A DNA stretch of 40,463 nucleotides from Bacteroides sp. CAG:1076 (GCA_000436795.1 HF993174.1:1-40463), one strand, 5' to 3'; shown: positions 17,883 through 26,055, counted from the stretch's first letter. Notes: generated from the sequence alone by a model not told the origin. Numbers and translations: made by a program.

Positions 17883-19217
17883 ATGAGCACGAAAGACAAA
17901 TTCACGTTAATGACTACCGCACCGGTACCCAGACTTATCGGGTCGCTTGCCATACCTACCATCATCAGCATGCTGGTAACTTCGTTTTACGTTATGGCAG
18001 ATACTTATTTTGTAGGAAAAATCAATACCCAGTCTACGGCCGCGGTCGGCATTTCGTTCTCTGTCATGGCTATCATTCAGGCTTTTGGCTTTTTCTTCGG
18101 GCACGGTTCGGGCAACTATATTTCACGTAAATTAGGTGCACAGGATTACGATAGTGCAGAAAAGATGGCATCAACCGGATTCTTTTACGCTTTCATGGCA
18201 GGTGCAGTAATTGCTCTTTTCGGGCACCTGTATCTTACGGAAATCTGTATCGCCCTGGGTTCTACCCCCACTATCCTGCCCTATGCCGAGAAATACCTGG
18301 GCATCGTACTGCTGGGTGCCCCGTTCATGGCTTCTTCGCTGGTGCTGAACAACCAGATGCGCTTTCAGGGAAATGCAGTATATGCCATGGTAGGCATTAT
18401 CATCGGAGCTGTACTGAACATCGGACTCGACCCGTTGCTTATCTTCGTATTCGACATGGGAATATCGGGAGCTGCATGGGCCACACTGGCCAGCCAGATA
18501 TGTAGTTTTACAGTACTGCTCATCATGGACAGCCGTGGTACGAATATCCGCATCCGGTTCAAGAACTTTACTCCCAAGGCTTCTTATCTGAAGGAAATTG
18601 TCTTCGGCGGAAGTCCCTCGCTTTGCCGTCAGGGACTGGCCAGCCTGTCAACCATCCTGCTGAACGTGGCAGCCGGAGCTTACGGCGACGCAGCCATTGC
18701 GGGTATGTCCATCGTCACCCGTATCTGCATGTTCATCAATTCTTTCCTTATCGGCTTCGGGCAAGGCTTCCAGCCTGTCTGTGGCTTTAATTACGGAGCC
18801 GGACTATTCCACCGTGTACGCGAGGGATTCTGGTTCTGTGTCAAGACAGGAGTTGTATTTCTGCTCGTCTGTTCCGTTATCGGTTACATATTTTCACCCG
18901 AAATCGTATCATGGTTCCGCGACGACCCGCACGTCATCGAAACCGGCACACGAGCCCTGCGCTGGCAGCTTATTACCTTACCGCTGGGTGCATGGGTCAT
19001 CTTGTGCAACATGATGCTCCAGACCATCCGTAAACCTGTCCGCGCAGTCACGCTGTCGTCGGCAAGACAAGGCCTTTTCTTCATTCCGTTTATTTTGATT
19101 CTCCCCCACTTTCTGGGTTTACAGGGCGTGGAAATGTGTCAGGCGGTATCCGACCTTTGTTCGTTCCTGCTCGCCATTCCACTGACAGTTCCCGTGCTGA
19201 ATGAAATGAAGAAATAA
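17883..19217 (+). CDS. MATE-family multidrug/sodium efflux transporter
   Basis: A 444-residue inner-membrane transporter, probably a sodium- or proton-driven exporter of cationic drugs or metabolites. I chose the ATG at 17883 (MSTKDKFTLM) because the probable -7 element lies between it and the upstream in-frame ATG at 17820, and because MATE proteins usually start with a short loop such as LMTTAPVPRLIGSLAIP. About twelve hydrophobic segments follow. Family features include SFYVMADTYFVGKI in helix 1-2, the GHGSGNYISRKLGAQD stretch, NNQMRFQGNAVYAMVG and FGQGFQPVCGFNYGAG before helix 7-8. It stands alone between the divergent glyQS operon and parC. The substrate cannot be predicted. Confidence 0.93.
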   Translation: MSTKDKFTLMTTAPVPRLIGSLAIPTIISMLVTSFYVMADTYFVGKINTQSTAAVGISFSVMAIIQAFGFFFGHGSGNYISRKLGAQDYDSAEKMASTGFFYAFMAGAVIALFGHLYLTEICIALGSTPTILPYAEKYLGIVLLGAPFMASSLVLNNQMRFQGNAVYAMVGIIIGAVLNIGLDPLLIFVFDMGISGAAWATLASQICSFTVLLIMDSRGTNIRIRFKNFTPKASYLKEIVFGGSPSLCRQGLASLSTILLNVAAGAYGDAAIAGMSIVTRICMFINSFLIGFGQGFQPVCGFNYGAGLFHRVREGFWFCVKTGVVFLLVCSVIGYIFSPEIVSWFRDDPHVIETGTRALRWQLITLPLGAWVILCNMMLQTIRKPVRAVTLSSARQGLFFIPFILILPHFLGLQGVEMCQAVSDLCSFLLAIPLTVPVLNEMKK

Positions 19218-19248
19218 GACGTCCTACGAGCAACGTCCTGAGGTTGCG

Positions 19249-19290
19249 AATAAAATTTGTACAAATTTTATTTTTTTCTGTACAAATTTT
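19249..19290 (+). terminator. Perfect AT-rich palindrome after the MATE gene, probable terminator
   Basis: Positions 19249-19272 are a perfect 24-bp palindrome with half-site AATAAAATTTGT, followed directly by five T's (19273-19277). The half TGTACAAATTTT is repeated at 19279-19290. It begins 31 bases after the MATE stop. As RNA it can fold into an AU-rich stem with a U tail, so a terminator is the simplest reading. The perfect dyad symmetry and the repeated half-site would also fit a protein-binding site. Confidence 0.5.
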
Positions 19291-19454
19291 CAGAAAACGT
19301 GCCGAGCTTTTTGGGAAAAGATGAAGGGAATATTCTTAACTCCTTTTGACATTATCGTTTTTTTGCCCAAAAACAGATATGATTCACACCTTGAATTAGC
19401 AGTAAAATGCTGGTTTATTTTCAATAATATATATAATAGGAATATTTTTTTTCG

Positions 19455-19462
19455 TATTTTTG
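19455..19462 (+). promoter_or_regulatory. -7 promoter element for the parC operon
   Basis: TATTTTTG matches TAnnTTTG and ends 28 bases before the parC start codon. The surrounding sequence is very AT-rich, so a chance match is possible. I see no convincing -33 box. Confidence 0.5.
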
Positions 19463-19490
19463 TCTGTTGTTTTTCCACTAAATCACTTAT

Positions 19491-22124
19491 ATGAGCGAAG
19501 ATACTTTCGAAAAAAACGATATCCAATCAAGCGATAAAGAAGCACATTCTGACTATAAACCTGTCGATCAGGGAGACGAAAACGTAAAACATCAGTTGAG
19601 CGGCATGTACCAAAACTGGTTTCTGGACTATGCCTCGTATGTTATTCTGGAACGTGCGGTTCCTCATATCAACGACGGACTGAAGCCCGTACAGCGACGC
19701 ATTCTGCACTCCATGAAACGACTGGACGACGGACGATACAACAAAGTTGCAAACATTGTAGGACATACCATGCAGTTCCACCCGCACGGCGATGCATCCA
19801 TCGGCGACGCGCTGGTACAACTGGGACAGAAGGATTTGCTTATTGACTGTCAGGGAAACTGGGGTAATATCCTTACCGGAGATGATGCTGCGGCTCCCCG
19901 ATACATCGAAGCCCGTCTTTCCAAATTTGCACTCGACGTGGTATTCAATCCGAAAACAACCGAATGGCAGGCTTCTTACGACGGACGAAACCGCGAACCG
20001 GTAACGCTCCCCGTAAAGTTCCCGCTCCTGCTGGCTCAGGGCGTAGAAGGTATTGCCGTAGGTCTTTCATCGAAAATATTGCCACACAACTTCAACGAAT
20101 TGTGTGATGCCGCCATCTCCTATCTGCATGGGGAGGAATTTCACCTCTATCCCGACTTTCAGACGGGAGGATCCATCGATGTGTCACGCTACAACGACGG
20201 CGAACGCGGTGGTGTAGTGCGTGTGCGTGCCAAGATTTCGAAAATAGATAACAAGACACTCTGCATCAGTGAAATTCCGTACGGAAAAACAACATCCTCG
20301 CTGATAGAGTCTATTCTGAAAGCTATCGAGAAAGGTAAAATCAAGGTGCGGAAGGTGGACGACAATACAGCCGACAAGGTGGAGATTCTGGTACATCTGG
20401 CTCCGGGCGTTTCATCGGACAAGACGCTGGACGCGCTGTATGCCTTTACCGACTGCGAGGTAAATATCTCGCCCAACTGCTGTGTCATCGACAACAAGAA
20501 ACCGCATTTCCTTTCGGTCAGTGCGGTGCTCCGCAAATCGGTGGACAATACGCTGTCGCTGCTGCGTCAGGAGTTGAATATCCAGCGTAACGAAACACTG
20601 GAAACGCTGCATTTCGCCTCACTGGAGAAGATATTCATCGAAGAACGCATCTACAAGGACAAGCAGTTTGAACAGGCTGAAAACATGGATGCTGCCTGTG
20701 AACACATTGACGAGCGACTGACTCCTTTCTACCCACAGTTTGTACGTGAAGTAACCAAGGAGGATATTCTCAAGCTGATGGAGATAAAAATGGCACGCAT
20801 CCTGAAATTCAACAAGGACAAGGCGGACGAGTTCATCGCCAAGCTGAAGGCTGACATCGAGGAGATAGACAACCATCTGGCACATATCACCGAATATACT
20901 ATCGACTGGTATACACGTATCAAGGAAAAATATGGAAAGAACTTTCCACGACGTACGGAAATACGAAACTTCGATACGATTGTGGCAACCAAAGTGGCGG
21001 AAGCCAACGAAAAACTGTATATCAACCGCGAGGAAGGATTTATCGGTACAGGCCTGAAGAAGGACGAATATATCTGCAACTGTTCCGACATCGACGATGT
21101 GATTATCTTCTACAAAGATGGAAAATATAAGATTGTACGTATATCCGACAAGTTGTTTGTAGGCAAGAATATCCTTTACGTGAACATCTTCAAGAAGAAC
21201 GACAAGCGTACCATCTACAACGTGATTTACCGCGACGGGAAAGAAGGATTCCACTACATCAAACGTTTTAACATAACTTCGATGATCCGCGACCGTGAAT
21301 ATGACGTAACACAGGGTACACCCGGCTCAAAGATTGTTTATTTTACGGCCAACCCAAATGGAGAAGCTGAAGTTATCAAGGTAACCCTCCGCCCTAACCC
21401 GCGTATCAAGAAACTGATATTCGAGAAAGATTTCAGTACCATCAACATCAAGGGACGCCAGTCGATGGGTAACCTGCTGACCAAGTACGAGGTACACAAA
21501 ATCAGCCTGAAACAGCGCGGCGGCTCTACACTGGGTGGCAGAAAGGTATGGTTCGACCACGATGTGCTGCGTCTGAACTACGACGGACGCGGACAGTATC
21601 TGGGAGAATTCCAGAGCGGAGAAAGTATTCTGGTGGTACACAAGAACGGAGAATTCTATACGACCGACTTCGACCTGAACAACCATTACGATGCCGACAT
21701 CCAGTTCATCGAGAAATTCAATGCCGACAAGGTATGGACGGCAGTACTCTACGATGCCGACCAGCAGAACTATCCGTACCTGAAACGATTTACCTTCGAG
21801 CAGACCTCGAAACGGCAGAATTATCTGGGCGAGAACAAGCATAATCAGCTTGTCCTGCTGTCGAGCGAGGCTTATCCGCGTCTGCAAGTCGTATTTGGCG
21901 GTCACGACAGCTTCAGGGAAGCACTGATTGTAGAAGCCAGCGATTTTGTAGGAGTAAAGAGCTTCAAGGCAAAGGGGAAACGTCTGACAACCTTCACCGT
22001 CGACCATATAGAAGAACTGGAACCTACCCGCAAGCCTGAACCTCAAGAAGAAGTTGTAGAAACAGATGTTCCGGATACAGACAACGATACGGACGAAGAC
22101 AACGAACAAATGACTTTATTCTAA
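19491..22124 (+). CDS. parC: DNA topoisomerase IV subunit A (ParC-like, GyrA family)
   Basis: An 877-residue type IIA topoisomerase breakage-reunion subunit that, with its ParE partner, would decatenate and relax DNA. The winged-helix region contains HINDGLKPVQRR (59-70) and HTMQFHPHGDASIGDALVQL (92-111). The active-site tyrosine is Tyr138 in AAAPRYIEARLSKFA. A long coiled-coil and tower region follows, then from about 520 a C-terminal beta-pinwheel-like domain, and an acidic tail (DTDNDTDEDNEQ). The tail and the absence of a clear GyrA-box (QRRGGKG-type) motif favour ParC over GyrA; KQRGGSTLGGRK near 670-680 is only partly similar. At the position of E. coli GyrA Ser83 it has Ala102. It leads an operon with DUF3316 and S41 peptidase genes. 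Confidence 0.88.
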   Translation: MSEDTFEKNDIQSSDKEAHSDYKPVDQGDENVKHQLSGMYQNWFLDYASYVILERAVPHINDGLKPVQRRILHSMKRLDDGRYNKVANIVGHTMQFHPHGDASIGDALVQLGQKDLLIDCQGNWGNILTGDDAAAPRYIEARLSKFALDVVFNPKTTEWQASYDGRNREPVTLPVKFPLLLAQGVEGIAVGLSSKILPHNFNELCDAAISYLHGEEFHLYPDFQTGGSIDVSRYNDGERGGVVRVRAKISKIDNKTLCISEIPYGKTTSSLIESILKAIEKGKIKVRKVDDNTADKVEILVHLAPGVSSDKTLDALYAFTDCEVNISPNCCVIDNKKPHFLSVSAVLRKSVDNTLSLLRQELNIQRNETLETLHFASLEKIFIEERIYKDKQFEQAENMDAACEHIDERLTPFYPQFVREVTKEDILKLMEIKMARILKFNKDKADEFIAKLKADIEEIDNHLAHITEYTIDWYTRIKEKYGKNFPRRTEIRNFDTIVATKVAEANEKLYINREEGFIGTGLKKDEYICNCSDIDDVIIFYKDGKYKIVRISDKLFVGKNILYVNIFKKNDKRTIYNVIYRDGKEGFHYIKRFNITSMIRDREYDVTQGTPGSKIVYFTANPNGEAEVIKVTLRPNPRIKKLIFEKDFSTINIKGRQSMGNLLTKYEVHKISLKQRGGSTLGGRKVWFDHDVLRLNYDGRGQYLGEFQSGESILVVHKNGEFYTTDFDLNNHYDADIQFIEKFNADKVWTAVLYDADQQNYPYLKRFTFEQTSKRQNYLGENKHNQLVLLSSEAYPRLQVVFGGHDSFREALIVEASDFVGVKSFKAKGKRLTTFTVDHIEELEPTRKPEPQEEVVETDVPDTDNDTDEDNEQMTLF

Positions 22125-22134
22125 AACCGGAACA

Positions 22135-22986
22135 ATGAAACAGAAGTTAATTATACTGCTCGTCGCCCTGGGAACATTCTTGTCTGTATACGCTCAGGAA
22201 GATAGTCTGCAAGCCACACGCTACGTGATGCGGTCTACTCTGGTCGGGGTAGGACACAGCAATGTATTCGAAACATATCTTTCTCCGCTGGAATATACGG
22301 GAACCGAGGTACGCTTCATGCACGAAGGCATGCGTATGATACGTATACTTGGAGGAAAGGTTTCCGGGCAAAGCCTGCTTCAGGTCAACGCTTCATACAA
22401 CAAGAATATTTCGCAGACGGCAGAGATGTATGCCGGGCTGGTGAACTGGAGCTATGCCCTGCACTATCAGTTCCGCATGAACGACGACAAGCTGAAAATC
22501 CTGGTCGGACCGATGCTCGACCTGAACGGAGGGGTGATTTACAACCGGCGAAACTCCAACAATCCCGCTCAGGCAAAGGCCTACGGCGGACTGGGCGCAT
22601 CGGGTATGCTCATCTACAAGTTCCATATAGCACGCTATCCGCTCACGGTACGCTACCAGGCCAACCTCCCGCTACTGGGGGTCATGTTCTCACCCGAATA
22701 CGGTGAATCGTACTACGAAATATTCTCATTGGGTAACGGAGGCAGAAACGTAGTGTTCACTTCGCTGCACAACAATCCATCACTACGGCAGATGGTGACG
22801 CTGGACTTTCCGATACGCAACGTAACGATGCGCATGGGCTATGTATGCGACATTCAGCAGTCGAAGGTGAACAACCTGAAAAGCCACGCCTACTCGCATG
22901 ATTTCATGATAGGTTTCGTACGCAACCTGTATCTGCTGCGCGGAAAGAACCGCATCAGCATGCCACTTAAAGTAACTCCCTTTTAG
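22135..22986 (+). CDS. DUF3316-family exported protein
   Basis: A 283-residue protein with a signal peptide cleaved near VYAQ (20-21) and no lipobox. The mature sequence has alternating polar and hydrophobic strands (GMRMIRILGGKVSGQSLLQV, WSYALHYQFRMNDDKLKILV, PLTVRYQANLPLLGVMFSP) as in an outer-membrane beta barrel, and it matches my recollection of the Bacteroidetes DUF3316 family. No catalytic motifs are present. It begins 10 bases after the parC stop and ends 3 bases before the S41 gene, so the three are cotranscribed. The function is not known and the link with parC may be only positional. Confidence 0.8.
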   Translation: MKQKLIILLVALGTFLSVYAQEDSLQATRYVMRSTLVGVGHSNVFETYLSPLEYTGTEVRFMHEGMRMIRILGGKVSGQSLLQVNASYNKNISQTAEMYAGLVNWSYALHYQFRMNDDKLKILVGPMLDLNGGVIYNRRNSNNPAQAKAYGGLGASGMLIYKFHIARYPLTVRYQANLPLLGVMFSPEYGESYYEIFSLGNGGRNVVFTSLHNNPSLRQMVTLDFPIRNVTMRMGYVCDIQQSKVNNLKSHAYSHDFMIGFVRNLYLLRGKNRISMPLKVTPF

Positions 22987-22989
22987 CTT

Positions 22990-24006
22990 ATGAAACGACT
23001 TGCACACATATTATATACGATGCTGACCGGACTGCTGGTTTTCTCTTCCTGCATACGGGAAGACATCTCCGGCAATACACCCGAAGATAATTTCGAGGCG
23101 CTATGGAAAATCATCGACGAACAGTATTGTTTCCTCGACTATAAAAATCAGGAGTACGGACTCGACTGGAACGAGGTGCACGAGCGCTATGCACGCCGCA
23201 TTACGCCGGACATGACGTGGGAGAATCTCTTCGAGGTCCTTTCGGATATGGTAAACGAACTGCACGACGGACATGTGAATCTTTCCAGCTCGCTGGCTAC
23301 CTCGCAGTACCGCGAATGGTTCGACAGTTACCCGCGTAACTTCAGCGACAGCATCCAGAGCATTTATTTGGGAAAGGATTATACCAACTCTTCAGGACTG
23401 ACATACAGCATTCTGGAGAACAACATCGGCTACATCTACTGCTCCAGCTTCTCTAACGGGATAGGCGACGGTAATCTGGACCAGACACTGAACAAGCTGG
23501 CTATCTGCGACGGCCTGATTATCGACGTGCGCAACAACGGCGGTGGCAACCTGACCACGGCACAGAAGCTGGCGGCACGGTTTACCAACGAGAAAGTCCT
23601 CGTGGGATACATGTGTCACAAGACAGGTCCCGGACACAATGATTTTTCGGAACCGAAGCCGGTATATATCGAACCGTCCGACGGCATACGATGGCAAAAA
23701 AAGGTAGTGGTGCTTACTAACCGACGTTCCTATAGCGCAACAAACGATTTCGTGAACAGCATGAACCAGTTTCCGAATGTCACAATCGTAGGTGACAAGA
23801 CAGGAGGCGGTTCAGGACTTCCATTCAGTTCCGAAATCCCCAACGGCTGGTCTATCCGCTTCTCGGCCAGTCCGATGTTCGATCCCAACATGAACCAACT
23901 GGAGTTCGGTATCGATCCTGATGTAAAAGTAGACATGAAAAGTGAAGATATGCAGCGAGGAAAAGATACGATCATTGAAACAGCTTGCGAAATACTAAAG
24001 AAATAG
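22990..24006 (+). CDS. S41-family (C-terminal processing/tricorn-like) peptidase lipoprotein
   Basis: A 338-residue lipoprotein (lipobox VFSSC, Cys21) of the S41 serine peptidase family. An N-terminal helical domain (NFEALWKIIDEQYCFLDYK, 34-52) is followed by the SDMVNELHDGHVNLSS block (85-100) and the peptidase core: DGLIIDVRNNGGGN (174-187) and VVLTNRRSYSATNDFVNSM (240-258), where Ser249 is the likely nucleophile. GDKTGGGSGLP (268-278) forms the following conserved loop. A separate PDZ domain is short or degenerate. It is anchored at the periplasmic or outer surface and would cleave protein tails or peptides. It is the last gene of the parC operon. Confidence 0.88.
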   Translation: MKRLAHILYTMLTGLLVFSSCIREDISGNTPEDNFEALWKIIDEQYCFLDYKNQEYGLDWNEVHERYARRITPDMTWENLFEVLSDMVNELHDGHVNLSSSLATSQYREWFDSYPRNFSDSIQSIYLGKDYTNSSGLTYSILENNIGYIYCSSFSNGIGDGNLDQTLNKLAICDGLIIDVRNNGGGNLTTAQKLAARFTNEKVLVGYMCHKTGPGHNDFSEPKPVYIEPSDGIRWQKKVVVLTNRRSYSATNDFVNSMNQFPNVTIVGDKTGGGSGLPFSSEIPNGWSIRFSASPMFDPNMNQLEFGIDPDVKVDMKSEDMQRGKDTIIETACEILKK

Positions 24007-24015
24007 CCCTGATAT

Positions 24016-24046
24016 TTTGCTTTTTCAAAAATATAGTATATCTTTG
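24016..24046 (+). promoter_or_regulatory. Bacteroidetes -33/-7 promoter of tRNA-Leu
   Basis: TTTG at 24016-24019 and TATCTTTG at 24039-24046 are separated by 19 bases, an ideal Bacteroides primary sigma factor promoter (TTTG, about 19 bases, TAnnTTTG). It ends 36 bases before the mature 5' end of the tRNA, leaving room for a short leader. This is the clearest promoter in the window. Confidence 0.85.
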
Positions 24047-24082
24047 CACACGCAAAAAGGAAACATCTCGTATGTTCCGCTT

Positions 24083-24164
24083 GCGCCTGTGGCGTAATTG
24101 GTAGCCGCGCCAGACTTAGGATCTGGTGCCGCGAGGCGTGTAGGTTCGAGTCCTATCAGGCGCA
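24083..24164 (+). tRNA. tRNA-Leu (anticodon UAG)
   Basis: An 82-base class II tRNA. The acceptor stem GCGCCTG pairs with CAGGCGC, and the discriminator is A24164. The anticodon stem CCAGA/TCTGG (24110-24114 and 24122-24126) encloses a seven-base loop with anticodon TAG at 24117-24119, so it reads CUA-type Leu codons. A long variable arm (TGCC-GCGA-GGC region) is typical of tRNA-Leu, and the T arm contains TAGGTTCGAGTCCTA. The terminal CCA is not encoded, usual for Bacteroides. It is a single tRNA with its own promoter and terminator. Confidence 0.97.
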
Positions 24165-24186
24165 CATCTTTCAAGACATTAACGAC

Positions 24187-24224
24187 AAAACCCGGCTTAA
24201 ACGGTAAGTTTAGCCGGGTTTTTT
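24187..24224 (+). terminator. Intrinsic terminator of tRNA-Leu
   Basis: A GC-rich hairpin (arm ACCCGGCTTAAAC, loop GGTAA, arm GTTTAGCCGGGT, with one bulged T) is followed by a run of six T's. It starts 22 bases after the tRNA 3' end. This is a textbook intrinsic terminator. Confidence 0.9.
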
Positions 24225-24451
24225 ATTGTCCTAAAGGCACTTTGTATAATTATCCACAAAAACAAGGTGCCATATTCGGTGACATGAACGTCAATCTGAA
24301 GTCTACTCATTCCCAAATACACAAAGAAATAGAAATACATCCAATCGTTTCAACTCCTCTAAAAAAACGACAAACAGCAACTAGCAGACATAATATGAGC
24401 TGCACCCAACTTTATTAAGTCATGGCACAGCTCATTTGCTTGCAGTTAAAA
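24225..24451. other. Non-coding or decayed stretch after tRNA-Leu
   Basis: No convincing gene. It contains a 10-bp inverted repeat (GGCACTTTGT at 24236-24245 with ACAAGGTGCC at 24262-24271, one G-U mismatch) and a second 8-bp one (ATGAGCTG at 24395-24402 with CAGCTCAT at 24428-24435). A 44-codon open frame starting at the ATG at 24284 has no recognisable features. These could be relics of mobile-element ends beside the tRNA, but nothing proves it. Confidence 0.4.
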
Positions 24452-24792
24452 ACAATCAAGTTTCCAATTCAAAACTTCCTCTTTCCTGAAGGTGTCACTT
24501 CCTTCTTACGAGTTTTATTCTAAACAAGATAGTTTATATGTTCTTTCTTCAAGTACATTATTTGACAGAATTGTTATCCAGAACCTGGAAAGCGGTATTG
24601 TTGAAATGACTCCAACTGAAGCACGTCCTTATTTATCTACCAGGGTACAAAGAGATGATATTTGATGGACTGATAAGAATGATATATATGTAAATTACGG
24701 TAACTCTTTATCCGAAAGCACCATATAATACAACTCCAATTGTTTCTACACGTACTTTTAAGCCTGTGTTTGTAGAAAATAAATAAAAGATT
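24452..24792 (+). pseudogene. Broken unrecognised gene remnant
   Basis: An open stretch of about 70 codons (around 24452-24664) encodes SLPSYEFYSKQDSLYVLSSS and DRIVIQNLESGIVEMTPTEA and then hits TGA. Past the stop a protein-like pattern continues in shifted frames, ending in TLYPKAPYNTTPIVSTRTFK and a stop at 24783-24785. There is no plausible start codon at the 5' end. The composition looks like a real protein C-terminus interrupted by a stop and at least one frameshift. I do not recognise the family. A terminator hairpin follows directly, supporting a former gene end on this strand. Confidence 0.35.
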
Positions 24793-24804
24793 TTTAGAAA
24801 GGTG

Positions 24805-24836
24805 CGTCATATTATTATGTCGCATTTTTTTGTCTT
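24805..24836 (+). terminator. Intrinsic terminator in the decayed island
   Basis: A 9-bp stem (TGCGTCATA at 24807-24815 with TATGTCGCA at 24820-24828, one T-T mismatch and a TTAT loop) is followed by seven T's. It lies just after the end of the broken gene upstream and was probably its terminator. Confidence 0.65.
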
Positions 24837-24839
24837 AAT

Positions 24840-25026
24840 GTAATCTTTTCCTGAAGTTTTTGCGTTCACGCATATTGTCCATCCGCTACATAGACAAATG
24901 CTACCGTAAAGCAGGTTATCCGAACTTGTGCTGTATTATAATGCATCGTCCATAACCTCCTTTTCGTCCGGCATATATGACAGTTCCAGAACCGGCTGCA
25001 TAGACCGGAGTGGCAAGCACAACGGC
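24840..25026 (-). pseudogene. M23-family peptidoglycan endopeptidase remnant
   Basis: Read on the - strand, this encodes ATPVYAAGSGTVIYAGRKGG, then YGRCIIIQHKFG and, after in-frame stops, an HLSM motif. This is the core of an M23 (LytM-type) metallopeptidase, where the usual order is a GTPVYA strand, GGYG, an I-H-x-x-G strand and a Y-x-HLS zinc motif. The upstream HxxxD zinc half and the C-terminus are missing and three stop codons interrupt the frame, so it is a dead fragment. It abuts, in the opposite direction, the RHS toxin-tip remnant near 25030. Such peptidases are often cargo of conjugative or phage elements. Family call by motif only. Confidence 0.5.
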
Positions 25027-25031
25027 TTACT

Positions 25032-25366
25032 CCATACCCAAAAGGTCAGGAAGGAGTCAATAGGGCTATCGCTGAATTTCAAGATGAAGGAGGGTTAGTA
25101 TTTCAAAAAAAGTTACAGTAGAATTGAATGGAATACGGAACCGTTTTGATTTTGTTGGAGAAAAAGACAGAATTCTGCATTTGTTTGAAGTAAAGAATGG
25201 GCCTACAGCAAGAATGACTCCTAACCAAAAAATCAATATTCCTATAATGCAAAAGCAAACTCCACCTTTTATTCCTATTGGTAATAATGCAAAAAGCATA
25301 ACTTATTTTAATATTGGTCAGCCGTATACTGGTAATTATGTTGTTATATATAGAAATTATTTCTAA
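25032..25366 (+). pseudogene. RHS/polymorphic-toxin C-terminal nuclease domain, frameshifted
   Basis: This looks like the C-terminal toxin tip of an RHS-type polymorphic toxin. The first frame (from 25032) encodes PYPKGQEGVNRAIAEFQDEG and GLVFQKK. At a run of seven A's (25105-25111) the frame shifts by one base; restoring one A joins it to VTVELNGIRNRFDFVGEKDR, ILHLFEVKNGPTARMTP and on to a stop at 25366. The conserved Glu in AEFQ, the Asp in RFDF and the ExK in FEVKNG are the signature of a restriction-endonuclease-like fold, found in several toxin tips. The RHS core expected in front of it is absent. A candidate immunity gene follows 27 bases later. Restriction-fold nuclease is an inference from motifs. 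Confidence 0.6.
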
Positions 25367-25392
25367 ATTCGAACATTTAATACGTGTAAAAA

Positions 25393-26055
25393 ATGAAAGA
25401 GCTACAAAAACAAATAATCCATATAGTAACGGAACGCCTTAATAAATATGGATCCATTAAACGTAGTGGAGATTTTTTAGAGAAAAAGATGATAATGTAT
25501 TACAACAGATTGAATTTCAGACCAGCTAATATCATCCAATAAAATCAATAACACCACACATTGGAGTTTTATATAAAGATGAATTTAATTTACGGAGAAA
25601 GTATTTAGATTTACATTGGCCTTTCCCCAATTATAAATATTCGACTTATTCAAATGCATTAATGAATATGATGGATAGAATAGATTGGGAATTTGCTAAA
25701 GGAGATGACATTACCCCCATAGTAAACAATATGATAGAATCCATTATGGAAATAGGAATATCATATATAGACTATATTTCTGATAGAAAAAAATTTTATT
25801 TCAGAAATGGAAAATAGAAAAATTAGAGAATCAATATCTCATAAAGCATTGCCGATTGCATATTATTTGGAAGGGCGAAAAGACCTCGCTTTATGGAGAT
25901 TGAATTATTATATTCAAAATTTTGAGACTGATTTATCCGGTTGGATGAAAGAGGATGAAAACTCCCATTTTACCCGTGGAGCAAGAAACGCATTACAAGA
26001 TTATCTAGAATTTGCAGAAAAATTGAAAAAGGTGATGGAAACTGAGTCCAGATAA
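25393..26055 (+). pseudogene. Broken immunity-like gene downstream of the toxin tip
   Basis: Three consecutive open pieces appear to be one former protein of about 220 residues. Piece 1 starts at the ATG at 25393 (MKELQKQIIHIVTERLNKYG, then RSGDFLEKK) and stops at 25542. Piece 2, in another frame, runs to a stop at 25817 with TPHIGVLYKDEFNLRRKYLD and WPFPNYKYSTYSNALMNMMD. Piece 3 opens before the ATG at 25807 and ends at 26055 (SHKALPIAYYLEGRKDLALW). The opening recalls DUF4304-type proteins, some of which act as immunity proteins; this is tentative. Its position just after the nuclease tip fits a toxin-immunity pair. Two frameshifts make it non-functional unless piece 3 is translated alone. 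Confidence 0.5.

Noticed and set aside
21327..22109. Long - strand open frame (260 codons)
   Set aside because: It is antisense to the C-terminal domain of parC and has no signal, domain or start context of its own.
24098..24418. 106-codon + strand open frame
   Set aside because: It starts inside tRNA-Leu and runs through its terminator hairpin, so it is not a credible gene.
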